Assembly (NCBI GenBank): GCA_934047225.1
Contig: OW203983.1
Coordinates: forward strand, 36,390,310 to 36,454,309
Length of the DNA stretch: 64,000 nt
Direction of reading: 5' to 3'
Origin: Ypsolopha sequella
Lineage: Eukaryota > Arthropoda > Insecta > Lepidoptera > Ypsolophidae
The notes beneath the pieces were generated by a model that saw only the letters and a program-made list of their open reading frames with translations, did not search any database and had not been told where the DNA came from. Position numbers and translations under genes: made by a program. How positions within the stretch are numbered: position 1 is the first letter of the stretch; every line of letters begins with the position of its first letter. This document shows, in pieces, positions 21,560-33,500 of this stretch.

Positions 21560-24500
21560 CTGAAAATAATAGGATAATTCTTTATGCTTTTTTTATGGCA
21601 ACGTCATCGATAGTCTAGCTAAGGTAACAGTAACACCTGCGTCACTGGAATGATCTAGAGACGTATTTGTGACATAATTATAGCTACTATTTGACTATTT
21701 TAATTAGGACGAAACAAACGTCGGCGAAATGAGAGAAAAAACGAGTACTTGACTTGAGTTTACGTTCTGAACACCTCTAATACACTTTTGTGAAGAGGTA
21801 CCTACTTGATACTATTGATATATTTACCAAGACCTATCTCCGCAATGTATGTTTTGAGATGCTGTACTTCTTCAGCACGAGCCCGGCGTTCTGCTTTTAA
21901 TTTCTCCTGAAACGAAAGATAAAGATCGAATAAAAACGTATTTACATTGTAATCAGAAAAAAGTAAATAAATAAAACATACCTCTAAAACCGCAATTTCT
22001 TTTTGTAGTTTAGCCACCTGTAATAGAAAAGATAGGATATTTTATGTTTAGACAAGGTCAAATTTATACTAGACTCGAAGATAAGATAAGAAATGGAACC
22101 CCTCATATATCGTGGTCCCATCATAGATTCATGAAAATCTGCTATATAGTTCAATGCTCATCATTTGTCGCTTTGTCGGTAATATATCAGGGATATTTTA
22201 AATGTTTTAATTTACTAAGTTAAAAAATTAAAACGGTTACAAACATGTAGTATTTCATTAGTTACTAGCTTTTGCCCACGACTTCTTCCGCGCTGATTTA
22301 GTTTTCGCTTTTCCGGGATAAAAAAGTAGCCCATGTCACTCTCCGGTTCATAAAATATCTCTATGCAAAAATTCGCGTCGATACGTTCAATAAATGCGTC
22401 TATTACATTAGAGATAAGTGTCAATACAGTCTGAGGCTGAGGTGAGGGGCGGGAGCATCTCCCCCCGCCGTCCACACACCTCCCTCTCACGCCTGCTGCA
22501 GGTGGCCCCCCTCACCAACCTAGTAGTGTGTGTATTTTGTTTATACATTGTGTCTCGCTCTAACACGCAACGCAATATAAACGTGCTGTCCCTGTCATAT
22601 CAAGCTTCGGTAACAATGGGTGGGTATCGTTCGATCGGTATCGCCAATACTTGGTTTGTCCCAAAACATAGTTATTGTGAAACCGAATACCGTGTTTTAG
22701 TTATTACACCAATACATAGGATCGCATTCTTAGAGCGGCCGGAGTGTAGTAAGCAATAATCTGCCATTAAATGTTGCAAATAAAGTTCAACATAGATTGT
22801 TTATACGTTCGGCTACCGTCGGAAACTGGCTCGCGCTACTCTGTGTAAATCGACTCGCGCTATTCTGTGTAAACCGACTCGCGCTATTCTGTGTAAACCG
22901 ACTCGCGCTATTCTCTGTAAACCGACTCGCGCTATTCTGTGTAAACTGACTCGCGCTATTCTGTGTAAACCGACTCGCGCTATTCTGTGTAAACCGACTC
23001 GCGCTATTCTGTGTAAACCGACTCGCGCTATTCTGTGTGTATGATAAATATGCCTAATTCTACCTTGTTTTTCACAAACATTGAAGTGATCCTTTTGACG
23101 GGTAGTTTTGAGTGCGTGCGATCAGCGCCCTCCGCGGACAAACTTTAGTCTGCGACGAAAGCCTGCGCCGTGCGCATCGATATCTGTTTTCGTGATCAAT
23201 ACCGTAAACCCAAGCATCAGTGCCAATCATCTCATCACATTCTGGAAACTGGAACCGAATGAGATTATGATAAGTTTCGATGTGGAATCCCTTTTCACTA
23301 ACGTTCCAATCAAAGAGTGTCTTGATGTTATCAGACAAAAATTGAGGATGAACAATCTGTCAGAAGAATACATTGTTTTGCTACAGCGTTGCTTGGATGG
23401 CAACTACTTCCTTTACCAGGGTCAATATTTTCTCCAGATAGATGGTGTGGCGATGGGAAGTCCTGTGGCTCCGGTGCTCGCCAATATCTGGATGGAACAT
23501 TTTGAGGAGGAGGCTTTACGTACCGGTCCCTCAACAATCAGACTCTGGAAGAGATATGTTGATGACGTATTTAGCATTCTCAAGGGGGGTAACGAGGAAG
23601 CAAAACAGTATGCAGATCATCTTAACTCCATCCATCCAAAAATAAACTTTACGTATGAGATGGAATGTGACAGAACTTTGGCATTTCTTGATGTCAAATT
23701 AATGGTGAGATCTGATGGTTCTCTGGCCCACACTGTATATCGAAAACCAACACACACAGATAGATACCTGCACGCCTCTTCACACCACCATCCTCGTCAC
23801 ATCCAATCCGTCATGACATCACTAACAAACAGAGCACATGATCTCTGTGACCCTGACCATCTTAAGGATGAGCTGTCACATGTTCAGGAGGTACTCAGAC
23901 AAAACGGATATCAGATGAAGAGGCGACATCCAAGACCAAAAAAGGAAAAGTGTCCTGAGGTTAACAGAAAACCAGCGTTTATGCCCTATATCAAAGGTAT
24001 TACGGATAAGATTGGAACAGCATTAAATAAATACTCCATTAAGACTGTATATACTCCGTTATCCAAAGTGGCAAGCCATTTACGCACACCAAAGGATGTG
24101 ATTCCTTTTCAAAATCCAGGTGTCTATAAGATAAAATGCAGCTGTGGAAGTTCCTACATTGGCCAAACAAAACGTAGCGTACAGGAAAGGGTCAAGGAAC
24201 ATATAGCAGCTGTGAAAAACCGGCAGATGTACAAATCAGCGATAGCAGAACATCTTTTAGAATCCGGGACCAACCACTGGATAGAACTGCATAACCCGAA
24301 AATTCTCTCCACCGATCGCCATTACTACCCTAGAATTGTGCGTGAAGCGATTGAAATCAAGAAACATCCAAATAATTTCAATAGGGAAGATGGTTTCAAA
24401 TTGTCTCCCACATGGAGTCCAGTCATCGGGAAATTTAAATCGCGGGTTTCTTCTCTTAGTGCATCTCCGGATACTGTGAGTGTTGTGTGCCGTGCGTGAA

Positions 24501-27500
24501 TAAGATAACAATTAATTTTAAAGACTAAAGTGTTTTTGCGGGTACAAGGAAAATACTTCGGTCGTCACCTGCATCTCATCACTGCGCCTCGCCATACTTG
24601 CCAGTTTCCCGTAGACCACGAGACATGCAACTGTCTCGAAACGTCGGGTGTCCCCCTTTTCGTAAAAAGGTAAAAATTGATCGCGGTAGACCCGATTATA
24701 TATATTATAACATTCTGGAGAATCTTCATACCCAACCCCAGCTGGAGGAGTCATACTGGAGATCTGCAAGGTGAGTGAGTGACATTGTGGAATTTGGTGT
24801 AGACTCATTATAACCCTTTATCATTCCGATATTACTATTTCCAAAACAATACTTTGGAGTAGATATCGAACACTGTGTAAACCGACTCGCGCTATTCTGT
24901 GTAAACCGGCTCGCGCTATTCTGTGTAAACCGGCTCGCACTATTCTGTGTAAACCGGCTCGCACTATTCTGTGTAAACCGGCTCGCACTATTCTGTGTAA
25001 ACCGGCTCGCACTATTCTGTGTAAACCGGCTCGCACTATTCTGTGTAAACCGGCTCGCGCTATTCTGTGTAAACCGGCTCGCGCTATTCTGTGTAAACCG
25101 GCTCGCGCTATTTGTGGCAACATTACGCTTTTGTGGTAATTTATATTCTATATATATGGCAACGCTGTCCCCCCTCGCCCCTTGGTATTCAGCGTTGTCT
25201 TGTCAGACAGATGTCCAAGATGTAAAATTATAAATAAATAGTTTGTGAAGCCTAAGCAAGTGTTATTAATTAATTACCTTCATCCTCGGGCTTCTTACTT
25301 TGCTTTTGTTGTAAAGGATACAACACTATTCTGTGTAAACGATAACTGCCGATCGGACTTATATTGCTAGTTAAAACTGTAACACTTATTAAAACTTTTT
25401 ACAAACCCTCTTTACAAGGGTAATCTTTACGGTACCTCCTACCCTGACAGGCGGAAAATGTTATTATCACCCTATACGTATACAGGGTGTCCCGTAAGTA
25501 GTGCTCCAAACGAAAACCATAGATAGCTGAGACCATGCCCTGTCAAAATAACTCAACATAGGTCTAACAAATGTCGCATGGTTTTCGAGATTTTTGAACT
25601 TTTATGAAATTTCTAGTATTTGCTACCCTTAGTTCATTTTTTAAATTTAATTAGTAAAACTGAAGCAAATTTGACTTTTTTTGGTATGATATATTTTGTT
25701 AACAAGTTTTTCTATAATACGTTTAGCACTGTTTTTCAAAAATGTGGTCGACATCCAGACCACAGTGTTTTTATACGCGTCAGCAACGCATTTAATGAAG
25801 GGAGATTTCCTGGAACAGGCATAGGTGGTGTTCCTGAAGGAAGGGCCCGTACAGTAGACGAAGAAGAAGTTTTAGCGGAAAGAGCAGCAGATCCGACTAT
25901 TTCAGTTCGTGAGATTGAGCGACGCACTGGCATTTCAAAGAGCTCGGCTCAAGTTATATTAAGAAAAAGATATGGGTTCCACCCCTACCACGTGCAGCGT
26001 GTACAAGCACTACTACCAAGGGATTATGCCGCAAGAGTTGTTTTTTGTCGGAGGATGTTAAGAAAGATGCGGGAAGACGTGAATTTCTTCGACAGAATCC
26101 TGTGGAGCGACGAATCTTCCTGCCAAAAGGATGGATTTATGAACCTTCACAACCTGCACAGCTGGGAGCTGAGAAACCCACACACCAAACGGGAAGACAA
26201 ATCTCAATATCAATTTAAGATAAATTTATGGTCGGGGATCATCAACGGGCAAATTATTGGTCCGTATGAACTGCCAGCTACGTTAAATGCTGAAATTTAT
26301 TTAGATTTTTTACGAAACCAGCTCCCTATGCTTTTGGAAGAAGTCCCGATAAAAACGACGGCTGTCCTGCACACTATGCTCTGCGTGTAAGAGATTTTCA
26401 AAACGAACACTACCCAGGAAGATGGATTGCACGTCTAGGGCCCATTCTGTGGCCTGCACGGTCACCTGACCTAAATCCTCTAGATTTCTTTTATTGGGGA
26501 TGCATAAAAGAAAAAGTCTACAAGAGACCTATTAATAACATAGCAGATTTACGACAGCGCATCCAGACAGCTTCTCAAGAAATTTCACACGCTGGCTACG
26601 CACGAAGAATCAAGCGTTCTTTTGTTAGGAGATGCAGAGCCTGTATCAGGGCAGCTGGTGGGCATTTCGAACACCTTTTGTAAAATTTAAGTTTTTTTTA
26701 AATAAACGAATGATCATTATTTTTTTAGTATTATCTGTCTTATTTTTCATATTTCTATGCAAGTTTGCACCAGATGCAAGGCCTACAATTTAAATAAATA
26801 TTGAAAAATTTTTCACAAAATGTCCCCGTCGGTTTTAAAATACCAACAACTTTTTATTTGCTAATATATTCATATTTTTTTTTCTGTTTTTCAATTGATA
26901 TAAGACATAAAACTTTTCAAGCTGATGGGCACTTAGGTCTCCATACTTTTTTTTCACACCACAGACCTTTAAAGGCTGTTGAAACAATTTTATGGTAACT
27001 TTTTTTACTTTCAAAAATTTGTTCTTGGCAAACTATGACCATTTTTGAAAAACAGTGCTATACGTATTATAGAAAAACTTGTTAACAAAATATATCATAA
27101 CAAAAAAATTCAAATTTGCTTCAGTTTCACTAATTAAATTAAAAAAATGAACTAAGGGTAGCAAATACTAGAAATTTCATAAAAGTTCAAAAATCTCGAA
27201 AACCATGCGACATTTGTTAAACCTATGTTGAGTTATTTTGACAGGGCATGGTCTCAGCTATCTATGGTTTTCGTTTGGAGCACTACTTACGGGACACCCT
27301 GTATGTAGATAAGTCCAGATGTATTACGTACCAACAGCTGTAATTTAGTGGGAGTCCCGTCTGACGGCACGCTTTGCTTTGCGAGTTTGTTCTCGTACTC
27401 TTCGATTATATTTTCAATCTGAAAGAAACAACATTTTTTTTAATTATTCGCGCTAAGCCAACGCTAGGCAGATACTCATTTTCAGCCCCTTTTTCTGTAT

Positions 27501-30500
27501 ATAAAATGAACACCTGACTGACTGATGGTCTGATGATCTATCAACACCTATAGGTTGTCAACTTCGTGCTTACCGCGCCCACAGGATACAGGAGTTGGCG
27601 GGTACGAGGTAGCACGCGACTTAGTATGCAGGGTTGTGCGCAAGGCATTCCAAGTACACAAATATGACAATTTTAAAATATCATAGAGTCTACGAAAGAG
27701 ATCCATTATACACCGGTTTATACTACCCTTATCTATGGAGCGACCTCCCCGGCGACTGACCATCCACCTTGGTCCGCCCCACGCGTCGTGCTCGCTCACC
27801 CTCCCGCCACACCATTCGCATCCCCTCCGAGACCCTGCCCGCCAATCCAAATAACCCGTGGGCGCGGTAGGCACGAAGTTGACAATCTATAGACCAAAGG
27901 GCTGGACGTGGAACATGAAATTTGGGCTGTAGGTTCCTTGTATGACGTAGACATCCACTAAGAAGGGATTTTAGGAAATTCCCACGGAATCGGGAGAAAC
28001 GGAATCCACGCGAGCAATGACACGCGGCATGCGCTAGTTAATAATAATAATAATAATAATATAAATTTATTTAAAAACAACAAAGATTCACATTTGTTAG
28101 TAACACACAAAGGTTCTTATCCTATGTTAGTAATCCTATTTTAAAACATAATGTTACATTATAGGTGTCGGTACGTGACCAACACCTTAGACAGGTGACG
28201 TATGATGGGCGAGTCGTGCCTGCCTGCTATGGTCTTCAAGATGGAGTTGGGGCTGGCCCGCTCCCTGCTCCTCTTCCGCACAACAGCGAAGTAATCGTCG
28301 GGAAGCGGGGCAGCCCCACCAGCATCCTGAACCCATTATTGTACTGGACTCGTAATCCGCCAACGGCCTTCTGCGTGAAGTTGGTCCACAGGCTGCACGC
28401 GTAGAATACTTGGCAGTATGATTTAAAAGACGTTATTTTAACTTGCTTACTACAATCCATCCATCCATCAGCCTAGTTTTTTGGTTGAATCTTACAGCTT
28501 CATGTTACGGTGCAAGTGACCACCTCATACCGGTGTCGTTCTTTGGTTGAACCTTACAGGTTCATGTTACGGTGCAAGTACCCACCTCATACCGGTGTCG
28601 TTCTTTGGTTGAACCTTACAGGTTCATGTTACGGTGCAAGTGACCACCTCATACTGGTGTCGTTCTTTGGTTGAACCTTACAGGCTCATGTTACGGTGCA
28701 AGTACCCACCTCATACCGGTGTCGTTCTTTGGTTGAACCTTACAGGTTCATGTTACGGTGCAAGTGACCACCTCATACTGGTGTCGTTCTTTGGTTGAAC
28801 CTTACAGGCTCATTGTACGGTGCAAGTACCCACCTCATACCGGTGTCGTTCTTTGGTTGAACCTTACAGCTTCATGTTACGGTGCAAGTACCCACCTCAT
28901 ACCGGTGTCGTTCTTTGGTTGAACCTTACAGGCTCATGTTACGGTGCAAGTACCCACCTCATACCGGTGTCGTTCTTTGGTTGAACCTTACAGGCTCATG
29001 TTACGGTGCAAGTACCCACCTCATACCGGTGTCGTATTTTTTTTTAATTGAAAGTATTTATTATAGAAAATAATACTTGATCGTAAAGTATAAACGAATA
29101 ATCAACAACATTATTTCACCTTACAAATATATCAGGAGATTACACATCAATAGTAGAGTTCTAAAGACCTTAAAAATTATACTTATACATGGTATCCAGA
29201 GATATTTAATTTAATTAAAAATAATTATACGTGAAACGCGATCGTATCCATCTTTTGACGTTTTATGATCTAAAATCGTCTAAAGTCTAAAATAGCTTAT
29301 GGTCAACAGGCAAAATCAATGAAAGCAGTTTTAACGGGCTTCGAATTTCAAGTGAAAAGACGCATTGATTAATTTCTACTAATAGTTATACTTTATATTT
29401 AAGACTTAGGCGAGGCACAATTTGATCTGTGAACTATTGTTTTAGCAATAATGATAATTAACGTGTGTACTAACGAAAAAATAAATAGCAATAGAAGTCC
29501 ATTGTTACTTTGGACGAATTTGTCCGTTTTTAAGGGATCGATGAGATCGCGTCTCATTACTCCATATTAAATGCATTTTGGCGTTCTTTGGTTGAAGCTT
29601 ACAGGTTCATGTTACGGTGCAAGTACCCACCTCATACCGGTGTCGTTCTTTGGTTGAAGCTTACAGGTTCATGTTACGGTGCAAGTACCCACCTCATACC
29701 GGTGTCGTTCTTTGGTTGAACCTTACAGGTTCATGTTACGGTGCAAGTACCCACCTCATACCGGTGTTGTTCTTTGGTTGAACCTTACAGCTTCATGTTA
29801 CGGTGCAAGTACCCACCTCATACCGGTGTAGTTCTTTGGTTGAACCTTACAGGTTCATGTTACGGTGCAAGTACCCACCTCATACCGGTGTAGTTCTTTG
29901 GTTGAACCTTACAGCTTCATGTTACGGTGCAAGTACCCACCTCATACCGGTGTCGTTCTTTGGTTGAACCTTACAGGTTCATGTTACGGTGCAAGTACCC
30001 ACCTCATACCGGTGTCGTTCTTTGGCTGCAGCCAACATACTCTCGTAGTACTCCTTGCAACTCTGCTTGGCCATGTCCTCCAACAGCGTCTTCTCCCGCG
30101 CCACCTTCTGTCGATTATCATCTATTTCGCGGAGCAGCTCCTTGGAATGAGATTGGGCTCTGCAAGACATTAAATGACAACATTACTCGTTGTGTACCGG
30201 CGCGTGACGTCTCAGTCATTCGTCTGAGTCCCGCCTCGCCTGCTCTCACTCTCCCACTTTCTGGGCGAGCTCGCTTCATAGGGACCAACAGTAACCCGTA
30301 ACCAGTAACCTAGTATCCCTCAACCAGGAACAGTCCTGATACGGTCTAGCGGCCGGCACACCAAGGGTACGGTATTTATATAGGGGGGAGGGAACACATG
30401 CTTTCAATGGATTGGAGAGGAAGGTGACTCAGCCGAGTGTTTACCGCTTCATAAGGACCAAGCGTAAAAAATCGGCCAAGTGCGAGTCGAGTCGCGCACG

Positions 30501-33500
30501 AAGGGTTCCGTACCATTATCTATAAAAACGGCAAAAAAAAACATGTCTGATGTATGGGAGCCCCCTTAAATATTTATTTTATTCTGTTTTTTTAGTTTTT
30601 GTTGTTATAGCGGCAACAGAAATACATCATCTGTGAAAATTCCAACTGTCTAACTATCACGGTTCCTGGGATACAGCCTGGTGACAGACGGACAGACAGA
30701 CAGACAGCGGAGTCTTAGTAATAGGGTCCCGTTGGTTACCCTTTGGGTACGGAAACCTAAAAATATAAAAAGCAGTCGTTAATAATAAAAAACAGATAGA
30801 AGAAAAGGTCGAAAGGAAAAGAGGAAGCAGAATATCTAGAGATTACTTTGACCAAGTGAAGGAAACAGTTGATGTCGTGTCGCACCAAGATTTTTAAATT
30901 ATAGGTTTTGGATAACTTTTACATAAACATTTACATTAAACAGGTAGTAGAGCTGATGCCGGGCTCGACTGTGGAGGTACCACCATCTTACTTGGAGACC
31001 CCCTCGAAGTAATTCGGGGGAGAGTAAGAGGACAGCTCACAGGCAAAAAACCAGGAGGCACACCATGCCTGGGACCGATGGATGGCGGTATGTCCTTCCC
31101 TAATAGCCGGGCCTTATATGGAACAGACTGGTGACGGGCAGCGGCGTCACAGGTGCGAGGGTTCCGGCACCGTGCTCACCAACCCGCCTGCCCAGCGTGT
31201 GTGAGTATGGGCAATTCTTCCAGGATGACCGCCGGGAGTGGCAAAGTCCTGGAAAGGCTTATGTCCAGCAGTGGACGAACTAGGTTGATGGATGACTGCA
31301 TTTAACTATGAAATATTAAATAAAAACTAGTGTACTAAGCAAAAATCTTGAATTATGGGGTGCATCAACATGGGCTGTCAATTCTTTTTTCTTCAAAAGT
31401 TTTATTTTTTTATATATGTAGGTTCCTCAAACACCTTCTTTGGACTTGCTCCAGCAATAGAATATATTTTAGCCTCTATATTTTTGTTATTTACCATAAT
31501 TTTTTTAGAGTTCCGTGCCCGTATTGTGTAATGGTTTCGGAACCCTTAGTGTGCAAGTCTGAGTCGCACGTGCCCGGTGTAAATAGATAGCATAGTAGTA
31601 CTCACTGCACTAGCTCAAAATGCAGCCGCTCGTTGTCCGCTCTGAGCCGCATCATCTCGTACGAGGTATCAACCGTCGTGTTCTGTGTAGAGTCCAGGTA
31701 TGTCGTGTCCGGGTATGTAAATAGATAGCATAGTAGTACTCACTGCACTAGCTCAAAATGCAGCCGCTCTTTGTCCGCTCTGAGCCGCATCATCTCGTAC
31801 GAGGTATCAACCGTCGTGTTCTGTGTAGAGTCCAGGTATGTCGTGTCCGGGTATGTAAATAGATAGCATAGTAGTACTCACTGCACTAGCTCAAAATGCA
31901 GCCGCTCTTTGTCCGCTCTGAGCCGCATCATCTCGTACGAGGTATCAACCGTCGTGTTCTGTGTAGAGTCCATGTATGTCGTGTCCGGGTATGTAAATAG
32001 ATAGCATAGTAGTACTCACTGCACTAGCTCAAAATGCAGCCGCTCGTTGTCCGCTCTGAGCCGCATCATCTCGTACGAGGTATCAACCGTCGTGTTCTGT
32101 GTAGAGTCCATGTATGTCGTGTCCGGGTATGTAAATAGATAGCATAGTAGTACTCACTGCACTAGCTCAAAATGCAGCCGCTCGTTGTCCGCTCTGAGCC
32201 GCATCATCTCGTACGAGGTATCAACCGTCGTGTTCTGTGTAGAGTCCATGTATGTCGTGTCCGGGTATGTAAATAGATAGCATAGTAGTACTCACTGCAC
32301 TAGCTCAAAATGCAGCCGCTCGTTGTCCGCTCTGAGCCGCATCATCTCGTACGAGGTATCAACCGTCGTGTTCTGTGTAGAGTCCATGTATGTCGTGTCC
32401 GGGTATGTAAATAGATAGCATAGTAGTACTCACTGCACTAGCTCAAAATGCAGCCGCTCGTTGTCCGCTCTGAGCCGCATCATCTCGTACGAGGTATCAA
32501 CCGTCGTGTTCTGTGTAGAGTCCATGTATGTCGTGTCCGGGTATGTAAATAGATAGCATAGTAGTACTCACTGCACTAGCTCAAAATGCAGCCGCTCGTT
32601 GTCCGCTCTGAGCCGCATCATCTCGTACGAGGTATCAACCGTCGTGTTCTGTGTAGAGTCCATGTATGTCGTGTCCGGGTATGTAAATAGATAGCATAGT
32701 AGTACTCACTGCACTAGCTCAAAATGCAGCCGCTCGTTGTCCGCTCTGAGCCGCATCATCTCGTACGAGGTATCAACCGTCGTGTTCTGTGTAGAGTCCA
32801 TGTATGTCGTGTCCGGGTATGTAAATAGATAGCATAGTAGTACTCACTGCACTAGCTCAAAATGCAGCCGCTCGTTGTCCGCTCTGAGCCGCATCATCTC
32901 GTACGAGGTATCAACCGTCGTGTTCTGTGTAGAGTCCATGTATGTCGTGTCCGGGTATGTAAATAGATAGCATAGTAGTACTCACTGCACTAGCTCAAAA
33001 TGCAGCCGCTCGTTGTCCGCTCTGAGCCGCATCATCTCGTACGAGGTATCAACCGTCGTGTTCTGTGTAGAGTCCATGTATGTCGTGTCCGGGTATGTAA
33101 ATAGATAGCATAGTAGTACTCACTGCACTAGCTCAAAATGCAGCCGCTCGTTGTCCGCTCTGAGCCGCATCATCTCGTACGAGGTATCAACCGTCGTGTT
33201 CTGTGTAGAGTCCATGTATGTCGTGTCCGGGTATGTAAATAGATAGCATAGTAGTACTCACTGCACTAGCTCAAAATGCAGCCGCTCGTTGTCCGCTCTG
33301 AGCCGCATCATCTCGTACGAGGTATCAACCGTCGTGTTCTGTGTAGAGTCCATGTTTGTCGTCTCCGGGTATGCCGTGGTGTTCACCTCTATTGGAAAAT
33401 AAAAAATAAAAATACAAATAAAAATTTAGGAGGTGATTCAGTATCGTTAATACATCACATTCCACTGCAAAGCACTTTTTTTTGCGCGAACTTTTTTTTT

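Noticed and set aside
24821..25123. 100-codon minus frame of RAGLHRI repeats
   Set aside because: A direct translation of the 24-bp tandem array.
25620..26390. Intact transposase
   Set aside because: N-terminus missing and a frameshift moves the second half of the catalytic domain into another frame.
28882..30301. Plus-strand frames with [16 protein letters not shown] repeats
   Set aside because: Translation of the 62-bp array antisense to the kinesin; no independent coding evidence.
31586..33380. CRISPR array
   Set aside because: Units are contiguous and near-identical with no unique spacers, in a eukaryotic intron with an exon-derived unit.
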